The position numbers were made by a program, and so were the translations under genes. Below the pieces are notes generated by a model. The model was not told the origin of the DNA. It worked only from the letters and a program-made list of their open reading frames with translations, and made no database searches. This document shows positions 45,637 through 57,397 of a DNA stretch of 64,000 nt, one piece after another; the first letter of the stretch is position 1; each line of letters begins with the position of its first letter. Origin of the DNA: Thermomucor indicae-seudaticae (Eukaryota > Mucoromycota > Mucoromycetes > Mucorales > Lichtheimiaceae); assembly GCA_000787465.1 (NCBI GenBank), contig JSYX01000100.1:1-64000 (forward strand). Direction: 5' to 3'.

Positions 45637-46879
45637 TTACTGTTTCTTCCTCCAGGCATCGATATTAGCTTGCCGTTTTGGAAACCACGGGATGAAACGG
45701 TTCACGGATTGCTGGTATACGCGATACTCTGGGTACTTTTCAGCAGAGATATACTGTGTACGCCACGCTTTTTAGCTCATGCAAGTATAGACAGACAACA
45801 AGTTCTTTTGTTACCTCTGTAAGCCATGTGCTTCCTTGAAACAACATCGTCAGCACAACAGCTCCTCCTATTGTCCAATTGATGCAATCTGTCCATTTCA
45901 CAGATCCAGCTCCAACATATGCAGCCACAGAAAAGAGATAGACAGTCCACCAGATACTGATCTCGCTGAAGAAATTCGGATGCCGGCTGTATTGCCATAG
46001 CCCACTACTGCACAAAAATCCCCTCTTGTAGTCGCCCGTTAGCCGCTCGCGGTCAACGACAAAGTCCAGCAATGCGTATTTCTTCGTCTGAAACACGAAT
46101 TGTTGATCATCCGCTACCATTTCGAGAAGTAGCAACGCGAGAAAAAGGACGCTTGCAACAACATCAATACGGTTAAGACCAGTCGCTCCAGTAGCAAGCG
46201 TGCTGAGGTACAGTGGTAAGGTCATCATCAACAGCAGGATGTTCTGGAACGGACCGATGAATGTCAGGTTCAAAAGCGACATGGCCACCTGACCAATCTT
46301 TTCGTGGATATACACGAATCGATAGTCTCTTCCCGACCATTCATAGCCTCCCTTTCTAAAAAGAAAGCAGTAGTAGTAGGAGTTCAGCCATATATCACAC
46401 ACAGTTGGGTCGTTCATACCATACCTCGCAAAATTATAGGTAAGTCGGATTCCCCACAACGTGATCAGGATCGCACAGAGCAAAAGACGTGGGTGAAAAA
46501 AGGTTCGGTTCAGGTAATCGTGTATCGCAAAATGCCAGGCATATATAGGAGGCAGAATGGACCATGCTTTGTCTATGTGACCCTCGACGCTGTCAGACTC
46601 AACAACTACGAGGCGTCTTGCAAGAAGCTCACCAACTTGACTGTAATTCCTAGTCAGTTCGGCCGTAACAGTATGAATAACGGCCAGCATGGCCATAAAC
46701 ACGATCGCGATCACGAGAGGATCTGTCTCTCGATAATACATGAGCAGAAGGCTCGGGTCTTCCGTGATCGCATGGACGTCAAACGTCCTAATGTTGTTAA
46801 TAACTGTTCTGATGCCGGTACATAATGTTGGCTGGACAGATTCCCAGGCAAATGATTCTAGATCGTTTGTCGTGGCCAT
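45637..46879 (-). CDS. DUF1295 / steroid-reductase-like membrane protein
   Basis: Two exons, 46879-45815 and 45753-45637, 393 aa. Many hydrophobic segments. The C-terminal part has the DUF1295 signature: SSGLWQYSRHPNFFSEISIW, where the Arg-His-Pro-Asn-Phe group binds NADPH in the related 5-alpha-reductases, and after splicing TEYISAEKYPEYRVYQQSVN, also typical of the family. Related proteins include 3-oxo-5-alpha-steroid 4-dehydrogenases and isoprenylcysteine methyltransferases; fungal DUF1295 proteins are mostly uncharacterised ER or peroxisomal membrane reductases. Substrate unknown. Start at 46879 is the first in-frame ATG; MATTNDLESFAWESVQP gives a soluble lead before the first membrane segment. 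Confidence 0.82.
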
Positions 46880-47803
46880 TTCGACGGTCGAGACTTGCCC
46901 TGATCACGCTGGGTTTCAATAGGCTTTCCTCGCATGGCATGAGACGCATCGATGTAATAGTTCATCAATTGCGTATGTTTATCTGTTTCGTGCGGATCTG
47001 GCACGTAGTCGGATCATAACAGGTTTTCTGTGAGGCCTCCTTTTGTGTGATGTAGCAGTTTTTCCCTGAGACTGATCAAGAAGATCATTGAGGCTTCCCA
47101 CGTGGACAACAGGTACCGAGTATGTTCATATCTGGGACTGTTATTGGGATCAGTAGCAAATCGATACAACGACATGGATACAAGGGATAAGTTCCTGGAG
47201 AACCTCTGTCGGGCAATCTTCCATTAGGTCCCACTAGGAGTATGTCCCATGTTGAGGACAATCAAATTCCTGTTGTTGTAAGACTTCTAAGTCTTTGCCG
47301 AGATCTTCAAGTCCTTTTCCAACGTAAGCATTGCCAGGTGGAGGAATCCATCCAGTTTTCGGGATGTGAAGCCTTGTGTCAATATGAGGATTCGAAGGCA
47401 TAGGGGCAAAGAAGTCCCTTATGCGAACACTACGGGCAAAAGTTCGGAATCCAAGTGATATAAGATGTTTATTCTGTGATATGGTGGGTCGCTATTGCTA
47501 CGTAGAAGCGTCTGATGTAGTTTACTTCTTGTGGTAGTAGGACAATACTGATGAAGCCTTCGATACTCTATTGGTGATTAAAGGGTTTGCCGCTTCAGTG
47601 TGAAGACGAGAGCTCTTTGTATGAACCAATCGCATGCTAAAAGGTGTCGAATTTAACGGCCAGTTATACGCCGGTCTTCGATCCCGTAAAACTGGCGTAG
47701 AAAATGCCTTTAGATGACTGGGATTTTCCGGGAGTTATCGCCTGTAAAATTCTTGGTGTGTTACATCAAGTATGAGTTTCGCAGGGCGACTTTAACGGCA
47801 GAA
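46880..47803. other. Intergenic region, no gene seen
   Basis: About 0.9 kb between divergent genes. No open frame with motif or splicing support; the kinesin frame is open upstream to 47714 but the added residues look like leader sequence. Confidence 0.5.
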
Positions 47804-50800
47804 ATGAATCAAAGAATATTACGCAAAGCTCTTTCTTCCTCTTCTATTATGGCTTCTAACAACGGGTTTCTGTCTCCACATTCCAGTACCTCCTCTTACC
47901 GTCACCGGTCACCGTCTGCTTCGTCATCGTGTAGCACGAGCTCACGACTTCCCCCTCGCCCTAGTCTCTCAACTTCTCGATCGAGCCGCACCACCACCAC
48001 CATCACGACACTAACACCTTCCACTTCCTCCTACACTCGACGGAAAAGCAGTGTCTGCAGTATAGCCAGTAGTAGCACCAGCACAACCACAACGGCTACG
48101 AGCATTTCAACACAACGAGGCGACAAAGAAAATGTTCAGGTCATCGTGCGATGTCGCCCCATGACTCAACAAGAGTTCCTAGACTACAATGGAACTACAG
48201 CAGCAGGTTCTCATGCATGCTGGGAAGTTTCGCCTGAACATTCGAGGATTCGGTTAACCGAGCACGGACAGTCATTACAGCAGCGACGTCGGGAAGGACG
48301 CCGTGTCGAGTATTATTTCGGTATGCACAGCAGGAACGTTTCAGGTTGTCCCTTATTGTTTCTTCTGAGACGGTCCTTTACTACCACCCCCTAGATCATG
48401 TCTTTGTCGGAAGTGACAATGCGGACTTGTACCAGACAAGTGTCCGTGCTCTGGTCGAGTAAGTTTTGCTCCCTGCATGTGAGTTTAATGAGTCGGGGTT
48501 TTCACATGATCAGAATAAGTGTAGGCAGGCTATGGAAGGCTACGATGGTTTGTTACTGAACAAAAATTCTGCGCTCAGCAGAATAATAACTTTATACTTC
48601 TGCTAGTTACTGTGTTCGCCTATGGACAGACAGCAAGTGGAAAGACTTATGTAAGTGAAAACCGCTAGAGGCTCTTTTTCTAAAGCAAGATAGAATTTAA
48701 CTTGCATTTTTCCCTTACAGACTATGGTAATGTTCTCAGGATTCATCACGTTTGGCAAATAATTCTTATTTTATCTCTTGTCCGGTTTGGTGCTTGATCA
48801 GATGGGTAAGTTACCAAATAGAGTTTCGACACAAAGACGAGTTCTGGACAATTTGCTTCCTCCCCAACCCACTAGGTACGGAACCTGAACCTGGTGTGGT
48901 TCCGCGTGCAATCGATTCGGTCTTTCAGTTTATAGAAAGGGTATACTGAAGTCGAGATAAAAAACTCTCAAACAAAAAGAGAGAAGACTCTTGCTAACCA
49001 GAGACGTTCAAGACGACCAACAAGGAATTCGTCTTGCGCGTGTCCTATTTAGAAATCTATAATGAAACCATTCGCGACCTGCTTGCTCCTGGAAATGATA
49101 ACCTGAAAATTCACGAGGATAAACGGGTAACGGACAGCCCAAAAAATAGAGGGGGTGGGATTTGTCGTTAAACTTTCATGGTCTGATAGCGAGGGATTTA
49201 TGTGAGTTCGTTGACTGAAGAAGTTGTGACCTCGCCCATGGATGTCATGGATGTTATTCAAAAGGGAGAAGGTAACGTAGGTTTCCCGCGGTAATTACGG
49301 CTTAGTTACTCATGCCGACGGAAAGGATAGCCAACAGGCATATTAGCACTACTGATTATAACTTGCATAGTAGCCGCAGTCATACAATATTTCAAATGGT
49401 AACGACAATTCGCCGAATGAGAATACGTCTCCATCCTCGTCTGACTCGACACGTTTAGGTTATTGAAAGCCGTGTGCGCAGCAATAATAGTACAACGTTG
49501 AACCCTTCCTGTCCTCCAAGGTCTCTAGGACCTAAAACAGAGGCCATGAGAATATCGCAGCTTGTAAGTTCAAGTGAATTACCCGTAAATATGTGGAATG
49601 GAGCGGTAACACTCGAGGAATAGAACCTGATTGATCTTGCCGGTTCAGAGAAAGCCGCTTCTGATCACGAGCGCCGAAAAGAAGGCTCGTATATTAACAA
49701 GAGGCATGAGTAACATAAACCGGTAGGTAAATTCAAAGTCACTAACCCTTTTTTTCTTTGTAGTTTGCTGACGCTGGGGACAGTGATTGCCAAACTGACG
49801 GATAGACGAAAGTATGTGATATTGATGATATGCGGAGGCTTGCTGCCTAGCTAATTATTTGGATTTACTTAGTGCTGGTGGACATATCCCCTACCGAGAC
49901 TCAAAGCTGACACGAATACTACAACCGTCTCTGTCAGGCCATGCCAAAGTTGCGGTTATTTGTACAATAAGCCCTGCACCATCCTCACTAGAAGAAACCA
50001 GCAACACGTTAAAGTTTGCGGCCCGTGTCAAGAAGGTTGTTGTTAATGCAACCAATGAAGAGGTAAGAGCTTAAACGGAGATATTTTCTGAAGAACCATC
50101 CATTTTCCTGATCGACACGGTATAGGTCCTGGAAGACAAAGCATTATTACAAAGATACCGTAGTGAGATATCAGAACTTAAATCCAAGCTACACGCCGCC
50201 AATGAAGTCGTGCTCCAAGAAAAGGAGAACTCCAAGTCAATGCTGGCTGCGGAGCGACAACAGGTATACCTTATTGCTTCTTCCTCTTATTGCCATGTAT
50301 CGTTCTGACCACTTGTTTACAGCACGAGCAGCAAATGCGACAGATGCGGCTGGTCCGAAATGCATTAAAGGAGAGGTATAGTACATCTTTGCGTATCATT
50401 TGAGATACGGATATCAAGTAACGTGTGATGCAAACCCAGAATCGACCACTTGACTCGGCTTATCTTGACATCCTCTTCTGTGACTCAGTTTAGACGTGAC
50501 GAACAGCAGGTGGTGTCTACTGAGAGTAAAGCTGAGCAGGTACGATATTTGTTCGCGTCGGCTTTGAAGAAAAAAGGAAAAGGTTCAGATTACTGAGAAC
50601 TGTCGATTCTGTAGAGCACGGCAGAAATAGCACAGGGCGGCGACCCTTGGCAGGTTATCCGCGATCTGCGGCGGGAACTCGCCCAGGTGAAAGCTAGTAA
50701 AGCAAGCACAGACAAATTGTTGGCGGATAGTCAGAGACGAGTCCGTGAGCTTGAGGAAGCTCTGGAAGAAAGCAAAGGATTGGTTGAGCGCGTCGCCCGT

Positions 50801-50968
50801 CTGGAAGCCGAATTAAGTATAACACGTGCCGAACTACAAGTTACCACTGTTCTTGCACAAGAATCGACCGCAGATAACCACAATGTTAGCACAAGTAGTC
50901 GTAGCATTAGTATACGGAATCCTAGTGAAGAGGTTCAAAATCCTCTCTGGAATATAAGCTTCAGTTAG
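47804..50968 (+). CDS. Kinesin motor protein, kinesin-7 (CENP-E/Kip2)-like
   Basis: Eighteen-exon model, 687 aa: 47804-48320, 48395-48458, 48525-48547, 48607-48650, 48721-48726, 48802-48805, 48876-48940, 49004-49126, 49190-49271, 49331-49398, 49459-49563, 49624-49703, 49764-49811, 49873-50062, 50126-50263, 50323-50375, 50440-50539 and 50615-50968. A Ser/Thr-rich head precedes the N-terminal motor: [30 protein letters not shown] (P loop), NLHSSRSH (switch I), [10 protein letters not shown] (switch II), then [13 protein letters not shown] and [19 protein letters not shown]. The neck and a coiled coil follow. The frame after the motor ends at a stop at 50968; an alternative last intron into 51019 onward is possible. 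Exons of 6 and 4 nt are required to restore YTMMGT. Class assignment within N-terminal kinesins is from motif flavour only. Confidence 0.9.
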
Positions 50969-51741
50969 AACTGTTTTAAATTTGTACGTGGTGTTTTCGT
51001 GAACTTTTTTTTTGTTAGGCTGGAGTAAAGCCGCCCAGGAGAAATCCTTTTCGTGAACTCTTCAGTTGTGGTCGTAAAAGGAGCAAAATGAAATGCACAC
51101 GACAATGCAATGAACAGAGATTCATTCAGAAAGGAAACAAAAGGGGGAGTTCCCACCCGTCGTGGCGGCTACATGGTAAATCCTCTCCGACGTGCCATCT
51201 CCCAGCCGGCTTCATGCTCCAGGTTTTCCCTGCTGCATTGCTGCCCTCGGGCGTTCCCCCAGTATTTGACAACCTACAGGCTCGAGCCTGCGCTCAAACC
51301 TGAATGTTGAACATGAAACTCTGAGAGACACTGTCTTCGACAAGGCAACCATGCAACCGTGGCTCCACCGCCGTATGAATTCATCCCTTTATAGACCGCT
51401 GCTCAGCTTACAGAAAGACGCTACTCCTTCCGGTCGTGAGTCTTCCATATGCCGCTCCTTATATACTCGTCAAAATCTCGAAATTGCCAAGTTGTGGGAT
51501 TGTCACATTCAAGTCCCGCTTTCCCCCAAAACCGGGCCTAAACAGCCCTACATCCACCGGAAAACCAGAAAATAGATAAAAACAGGACCGTACGATTCGA
51601 TAGACCAAGTTTGAGATAGGCTTCTTTATGAGCGTATGGGCGCGCTCACTAAGAGCCTTGGTATCAGCGCGGGCTTTGAATGAAAGAAAGCCCCACACCC
51701 CGTTTTCCAGGGCAGCTCACAGCAACCCTTTCAGAAGAAAA
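50969..51741. other. Region between the kinesin and CSL4
   Basis: About 770 bp. It may hold an alternative kinesin 3' exon from 51019 (AGVKPPRRNPFRELF), and short frames such as one from 51351 that I cannot support. The AT-rich end near 51600 probably belongs to the CSL4 promoter. Confidence 0.4.
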
Positions 51742-52557
51742 ATGGAAACCGCAGCCGTCACTCCTGGTCAACGATTAGGCTACGCCGAGGATTACATTGC
51801 TGGTCCAGGCACCTACGAGCGCGATGGTTTGCTGTATGCGAGTGTCGTCGGATTACGCCGCATCGAGCCCGGATCCGATGGAAAAGTGAGTCTTGATCTG
51901 GAATCGATCACGCCGACATCCTTTATTGAACCACGTTGCCTTTCAGCCGCCCATCATGTCTGTTACGCGCGAAAAGGAACTGTCTGCTGTCCCTGAAGTC
52001 GGTAGCATCGTGAGTATAAACGTGCTTTAGCTGAGACGACGCAAAGACCTTCTAACGGTGCGCGGGGGCGCCAGGTTACGGGTAAAGTGATTCGCGTCTC
52101 GCCACATAACGCCATCGTTGCCATTATGGTTGTTGGTGACGCTCCCTGCAAAGAGGACTTTTTGGGTGCTATCCGGTAAGTTGGTGGAGCTGGATTCATG
52201 ATGACAGGGCCCAACAGTAATCATGATATAAAGTGTCCAAGATGTGCGTGCTACGGAAAAAGACAAGGTCAAGATCTACAATTCCTTTCGGCCTGGAGAT
52301 ATCGTGCGTGCTGAAGTGATCTCTTTGGGTGATGCCCGGTCGTACTATCTATCAACAGCCAAGAACGAACTCGGTGTCATTTTTGCCACCAGCGTTGCAG
52401 GTAAGACTATTGTTTGGTTCGGCTACTGCAGATAGAGAGCACTAAACGATCCCCCACTCGTTCAATAGGCGCCACCATGATCCCGATTTCATGGCAGGAA
52501 ATGCAGTGCCCCAAGACAAAGACCATAGAATACCGGAAATGCGCAAAACCTTTCTGA
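51742..52557 (+). CDS. CSL4: RNA exosome subunit Csl4
   Basis: Five exons, 51742-51885, 51947-52009, 52075-52175, 52234-52400 and 52469-52557, 187 aa. The N-terminal domain starts [20 protein letters not shown], characteristic of Csl4/EXOSC1. The S1 domain spans [19 protein letters not shown] to [20 protein letters not shown] and [15 protein letters not shown]. The C-terminal zinc ribbon-like end reads [18 protein letters not shown]. Csl4 is one of the three S1/KH cap proteins of the nuclear and cytoplasmic exosome, which degrades and processes RNA 3' to 5'. All junctions keep frame and the length matches the family, about 190-290 aa. Confidence 0.93.
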
Positions 52558-52754
52558 ATCATCGAGCATATTGTTGACATCTTTGTACATAGTAGTCCAA
52601 ATATATACCAATTCTTGCATTGGAGAACTCGAAAACGGATGCATCAAACCGAATAGATCTTTCCAAACAACGCGCGCATGCACAAATACTGATTTAATTC
52701 GCAAAACTACATCCGGATATTTACAAAAGTGCGGGGTACGGGTAACAATTAGCT

Positions 52755-53900
52755 TCACGCAATGTGATTTGCAATCCTCCTAAAAGCGTTGGAATAGTTG
52801 CGGTACGGCACAGTATTGTAATGTTGAATCGACTTTTGGAACACTTTGACATGACGAAAAGGCGACGAACCAAAGACGTCAATATAAGCTTGACAAATCG
52901 GTGCGCATCGCTCCCCTGCTTCCTTCGCGTTCTCGAACTCGTGCTTTTCGTCACTGCTGAGTCGCGGTACAGCAATGGACGTTGCAGTCGCGGCGAGCTC
53001 GCCAAAAATGCTGGGTGTTTTGTGATAACGATAGGGCGTCTTTTGAATTTTCGCTCGCATCCGCTTCAGAACCTCGATATCTTGTGTATGAGATTCTTGA
53101 ATAACCTTGTAAATGTTTGGCTGTTTCGCTTTCATTTCAGCAAAGACCGCCGCGGCTGTCGTGATGATGGCGGCGCCAGCTGGACTGGCCGATTTCCTGG
53201 CAAGAACAGATTCTGGGATGCGCGCTTTGGTCTCTCGGTTTTCGGTCTCCAGCAGGGCCACGACACGCTGCACTGGGATCCAACCAAACGTCAGCTTCAG
53301 GATATCACCGGGAACGTATAGGAGTGGGTCGGATACCGCCGGGGACGATGACCGGAAAATGAGCTTGTACTGGTGCCTAAACTGCTCCCGGTTGATATCG
53401 TCGTAAATGCGGCCTATCGTTCGCAGAGTATGCTCCATAGCAAATGGAAAATAGTACGCAATAGTTTCAAATACGGTCGTCTCATGGCTCTGTAACCATC
53501 CCTGGCACGCAAGGATTTGTTTCTCGGACGGCTCGGGTGCATCATACGTCGTGGCCATGCTATGATCCCTGTCTGGCAGCCATCCAATCTCGACGGCTTT
53601 CGCACGAAGAAAGCCTATTGCCATTTGTAGATCCGGGTCGGCTGTGATACCCGACAGACAGTTGGCTGCCATCACCTTCAGAAAGTCGCGTTGATGACTT
53701 AGAACAAGCACATTATCTGGACCGATATCGTCCACATTAATGGTCGGAACCTGCACAGACGAAGGAATCTGCAGGTATTTCGAGTAAGGAATGCGCGCCA
53801 TGTCTGGTAACGGTGTGTAAAAGAAAATGTCCATCAGCTCTTCTGGGATTGGTGTGCGACACTCTTCGCTGCGGGTCTCTGAACCGTTGTTATCAGACAT
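52755..53900 (-). CDS. Tandem family X, intact copy
   Basis: Single-exon, 381 aa from the Met at 53900; an upstream in-frame Met at 53939 is possible. I do not recognise the family. It is homologous end to end with the neighbouring gene at 54068-55288: shared landmarks include LQIPSSVQV (LQIPASVRL), FLKVMAANCLSGIT (CTKTMAANRLPSIT), YDAPEPSEKQ (YKAPEPTPED), PFAMEHTLR (PFALEYVFR), TTAAAVFAEMK and TSIAVPRLSSDE (SAIAVPPLSKEE). No signal peptide or membrane segment is evident, and the protein is mixed alpha-rich by composition. The conservation between copies over about 370 residues shows that both were under protein-level selection at least for a time. Function unknown. Confidence 0.8.
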   Translation of the reverse strand: MSDNNGSETRSEECRTPIPEELMDIFFYTPLPDMARIPYSKYLQIPSSVQVPTINVDDIGPDNVLVLSHQRDFLKVMAANCLSGITADPDLQMAIGFLRAKAVEIGWLPDRDHSMATTYDAPEPSEKQILACQGWLQSHETTVFETIAYYFPFAMEHTLRTIGRIYDDINREQFRHQYKLIFRSSSPAVSDPLLYVPGDILKLTFGWIPVQRVVALLETENRETKARIPESVLARKSASPAGAAIITTAAAVFAEMKAKQPNIYKVIQESHTQDIEVLKRMRAKIQKTPYRYHKTPSIFGELAATATSIAVPRLSSDEKHEFENAKEAGERCAPICQAYIDVFGSSPFRHVKVFQKSIQHYNTVPYRNYSNAFRRIANHIA

Positions 53901-54067
53901 CGATGGGAAAAAGCAAATTAAACGACGAACATCATGCACATTTGTGCTTTAAAGGAAAAACACGAACCACATAACATGTGATTATGCATCAATTTTCTAC
54001 TAGCGAAATGATTCGTTACAGTGCAAGAATATCATTACATCATGCGCTAAGTTGATATACTATCCCT

Positions 54068-55288
54068 TTAAAACTCCTTGTATTCGTGGTGCCTCTGCAC
54101 AGCCTCTTGCCGAAAAAGCGTAACCAATTGGTTGTATTGTACAATATACTCGTGATAAATGCGTCTGCGAAAGACACTTGCTCTTTTGAGATTCGCGTTT
54201 CGGGAGTACACGTCCAGATAAGCTCGAACGACCGGCGCCAGTTCTGCACCGACGATTTTAGCATTAGAAAACTGCTCGTACTCTTCTTTTGACAGCGGAG
54301 GAACGGCGATCGCTGAACCCGTGGCCATCTTGTTGCCGAACCGTTCGCACATGGGATGATAGCGATACGGAGCCGCGCGCACCTTGACGTCCATCTCTTC
54401 ACTGACGTCTATCTCGTCCTTTCGTGCCCTGTAAATCCTTTCATACAGCTCAGGTCCTGTTTCGCGCATCTCGCGGATGGCAGCCGCGGTGGTCGTAATG
54501 TCGGCCGTGCCAGACGGATGCACGCTCCTGCGGTCCAAGGTACTCACAGGTACTTTGGCCGTATTTCCCATTTGCAGAAAGGCAACCACGCGCTTGAAAG
54601 AAATCCAGTGTGTGGTCAGCCACAAGTACTTGCCAGGGACACACCGTAACGGATCAAATCCATGACCAAACGACGATTTCAGACAAGACCTGTAGGCTCT
54701 CTCAATGTCTTGCTTCGCCATCGCGTTCCAAACCACCTTTTAGCTACGAAACACGTATTCCAAAGCGAACGGCAGCAAGAACGCCAGCCTCTTCAAGTTC
54801 GTTACGAGGCTGTCCTCCTGACTCATGATCCAGTCCTCGCAACGGCCGACGTCTTCTGGAGTTGGCTCTGGTGCTTTATAGTTGATGCCACGGCTGCTAT
54901 CTTCGAGCCATCCGTTGCTCACCATCTCGGCTTGCAAATACGCAATCTTCATTTGCATCTTTTCGTTCTTGGTGATGCTGGGCAAACGGTTGGCGGCCAT
55001 GGTCTTGGTACAGTCGGCGCGCTCTCGAAAAACTTGAACAGCGCGATTGCCGATATCAGTGACATCAACAGTGTTCAGTCTGACAGAGGCCGGGATCTGA
55101 AGGAACTGCGACTTCAAGAGAAAGCCATCGTCTGTGAGCATATAGTCATCCGGATCACTGTCAATTAACTGAAGGATAAAGTTCTCGTGCTTTTGATAGT
55201 CCATTTCGCTCGGAGGTTCAGCGTCGAAAACAAATGTCCTTCCTTCGAAATCTGTAACGTTTCCCATTGGACAATAGAGCTTGTCCAA
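54068..55288 (-). pseudogene. Tandem family X, copy with in-frame stop
   Basis: Homologue of the intact copy downstream, read from the ATG at 55288. The frame is open for 182 codons, meets a single TAA at 54740-54742, just after PFALEYVFRS, and is open again in the same frame for 222 codons to 54068. The alignment with the intact copy runs straight through the TAA without a gap: the stop falls where the intact copy has Ile, followed by a residue-by-residue match. No GT-AG pair within a sensible distance removes the stop and keeps frame. So this is a young pseudogene, a stop codon polymorphism, a sequencing error, or a readthrough product. Called a pseudogene provisionally; the rest of the protein shows no other break. 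Confidence 0.75.
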
Positions 55289-55675
55289 AGCGTGTGCATC
55301 TATTAGCGTGCTTATCGAGAAGTCGTCTATCGGTTTGCGTTACCGTGATAGAGAAGGCAAAGGAAAGACGTCTGCAGCTTTCAAAGACAACAAAGGACAA
55401 CTTTTTAATGCAGAACATAATGTGTCAGTGACTGATATCACTGCGCGTAGCTGCTGAGACATGATTCTGCTTGAATCGGTGTGGATGTATTGCCCGCTCA
55501 TGGAGAGGTTAATATCTGAACATATTCGAGAGCAAGCTAATACCACTGGTCATTATCTTTAGGATTTCCTTGCAAATCCTGCATCAAACATGGACATCCC
55601 CACAGGGACCTATCCGCTAAGTTTTATTGTTGTCTTACGTTTTGGACAGTAAACGTGCAAAAACGAAAGTACAGA
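55289..55675. other. Intergenic segment
   Basis: About 390 bp between family X copy 2 and a small possible membrane protein. No supported gene. Confidence 0.5.
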
Positions 55676-55903
55676 TTACTCTGTATAAACCCATCGACAT
55701 GCATCATCGATGCTTTCTTTCGACGAGGCTTTGCCAATAACGGACATTGAACACAGTCTTGCTCGGGCGCCAATACCAAACGTTACGTAGACCATCACAG
55801 TAACCACGGCTAGTAGGACTAGTTGATACGCGACAACTTGTTTAAAGACATTACTTGACAACCAGGCGGAAGACGTTGCACTGTACGGAGCGAGGAACGG
55901 CAT
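55676..55903 (-). CDS. Small single-span membrane protein, tentative
   Basis: Frame of 75 aa beginning MPFLAPYSATSSAWLSSNVF and containing one clear hydrophobic segment of about 22 residues, VAYQLVLLAVVTVMVYVTFG, followed by a basic ARARLCS and a soluble C-terminal tail. No family is recognised. The single well-formed membrane segment with a positively charged flank is what suggests a real protein; a random frame could do the same. Confidence 0.4.
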   Translation of the reverse strand: MPFLAPYSATSSAWLSSNVFKQVVAYQLVLLAVVTVMVYVTFGIGARARLCSMSVIGKASSKESIDDACRWVYTE

Positions 55904-56617
55904 GTCAAGAAAGAAAAGGTTTGAAACGTGAAGGGAGAAGTTGCCAAAGTCTCTCTCTGTCCCTGGCTACACAATATGTATTTGTGTCTCCAAAACACCA
56001 CATTTATCGGTATTCCATAAATGTGGTTCGGCTTACTATTTGAACACCTGTTGTCATCAAGAAAGGGACGTTTAACGTATCCTGCAACAGTCAAAGGCAA
56101 TCGACAACTAGGCGCATCAACACCAACTTTTGACTGGTTCCATGATACTGTTGGTCGAAGGGTAGTACGTCTGCAAAGAAATAACGCAAGGTCGAATGCT
56201 GGTTTTTGCTCTAATCTCTTTACGTCTTCTGCAACCTGGCTAGAGCGTAAAGCGACGCGCTCACAGCTGTTAATAAAGTTCTTTATTTCACCCAGGATAC
56301 TTTTCGTGATACGTTTGCACAGAAAACGACTATTTTGCATTTATCACCAAGCCATTCACGCCAGTAGCACCAAACTCATCAGGCATCGTAGACAGTGGTG
56401 AAAGCAAATAACGGTTCAGTCTTCAACGTGAAAGTTGGCATACTAACCAGCATTCAAAGACAGTGCCTTTGATCCTCAGCAAGAAGTCCACTTTAAGGCG
56501 CACGACGAAGATATCTGTCCTGACCGTAAGAAGCCTTTTAACGTCTGCCGCGCAAAAAGAGAGTATATCCCTTATTATACTAAATGATTTACACTCCATG
56601 CTTTATGTCTCTTTGAG
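55904..56617. other. Intergenic segment
   Basis: About 700 bp, with open but motif-free frames on both strands. Nothing supportable. Confidence 0.45.
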
Positions 56618-57313
56618 TTAATCCAGCCATTGGGAGCTCGAAATAATCGAGCAATCATGCGAGGAATGGTCGTCTATGGTCTTGCAGTTGCCGCAATAAG
56701 TATGCGCAAACTTGGACGACGTCGGTAGTTCTGCTTGGTACTCTTCGAGAAAGACAGCCTTGGCCACCGTACTGTGATATGTGTCATGGATTCCTTGCAG
56801 GATGACCACGACGTGCCCGTCATAAGCACCAAGCCTTGTGCTCTGCTCAAAGACCACGTCTTCAACCACCGGCGTTTTCTCATATTTAAAGCTTTGATGG
56901 TTCAAGAGCGACGCAATCACCTTCCAGTACGTCTTGCCCGGAGGCTCAAGCGGTAACTGATGAATATTAATAACAGTAAACTTGAAGCTCCTCAAGATCG
57001 TCGGGATCGGCTTGATGCTCGCCTTGCCTATCTTGACACCCTCTCGCAGTGCACGCTTGCGAACGTTGGCGGTTGCAAACAGTACTTCAAGTGCGGCACG
57101 GTCCTTTTTCAGCTCTTCGATTTCACACAGATCTCTGACCGCCACGATGTTCTGTTCTCCAAACTCTTCGCGCAGATAGGACAATCCCTGTTCTGGGCTG
57201 TACACATGTTCTTGGAATCGAAAGATGACCGTATTGGGAGACTTGGAAAGCCTCCATTTCGCGATATTGCTTCGTTTCAACACTGCCGTTTCCATTACGC
57301 AAAGAACATTCAA
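56618..57313 (-). CDS. Tandem family Y, copy 1, zinc-knuckle-like C terminus
   Basis: 231 aa, single exon, from the ATG at 57313 (a second Met seven codons on is equally possible). Not a named family to me. It matches copy 2 (57398-58153) along most of its length: TVIFRFQEHV / TVIFNFRDLV, then EEFGEQNIVAV / DHFGQNKVEAV, KPIPTILRSFKF / LAIPTLPSSRNF, LPLEPP / LPLESP, and a shared end, YCGNCKTIDDHSSHDC / YCSLCKTLNDHLPDDC. The end has the spacing C-x2-C-x5-H-x4-C, close to the CCHC zinc knuckle (C-x2-C-x4-H-x4-C). The N-terminal part alternates hydrophobic and charged residues as in RRM-like folds. This arrangement resembles the RRM plus knuckle layout of retroelement ORF1 or Gag-like proteins, but no reverse transcriptase is present. 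Confidence 0.7.
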   Translation of the reverse strand: MNVLCVMETAVLKRSNIAKWRLSKSPNTVIFRFQEHVYSPEQGLSYLREEFGEQNIVAVRDLCEIEELKKDRAALEVLFATANVRKRALREGVKIGKASIKPIPTILRSFKFTVINIHQLPLEPPGKTYWKVIASLLNHQSFKYEKTPVVEDVVFEQSTRLGAYDGHVVVILQGIHDTYHSTVAKAVFLEEYQAELPTSSKFAHTYCGNCKTIDDHSSHDCSIISSSQWLD

Positions 57314-57397
57314 AAGTCGAGCCAGTAAAGCATATTGTTTTATAGATGCAACAAAATTATATCACCAATGCAACCAAGAGAAAGACATCACTGACAC

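Noticed and set aside
37228..46879. A possible nitrogen-use cluster of DUR3, RNase T2 and, further left, cyanase
   Set aside because: The genes are separated by kilobases of empty DNA and unrelated genes, and I saw no shared promoter element; linkage may be accidental.
52764..53406. Long plus-strand frames opposite the intact family X gene
   Set aside because: The conserved paralogue alignment is on the minus strand; the plus frames are not conserved in the second copy.
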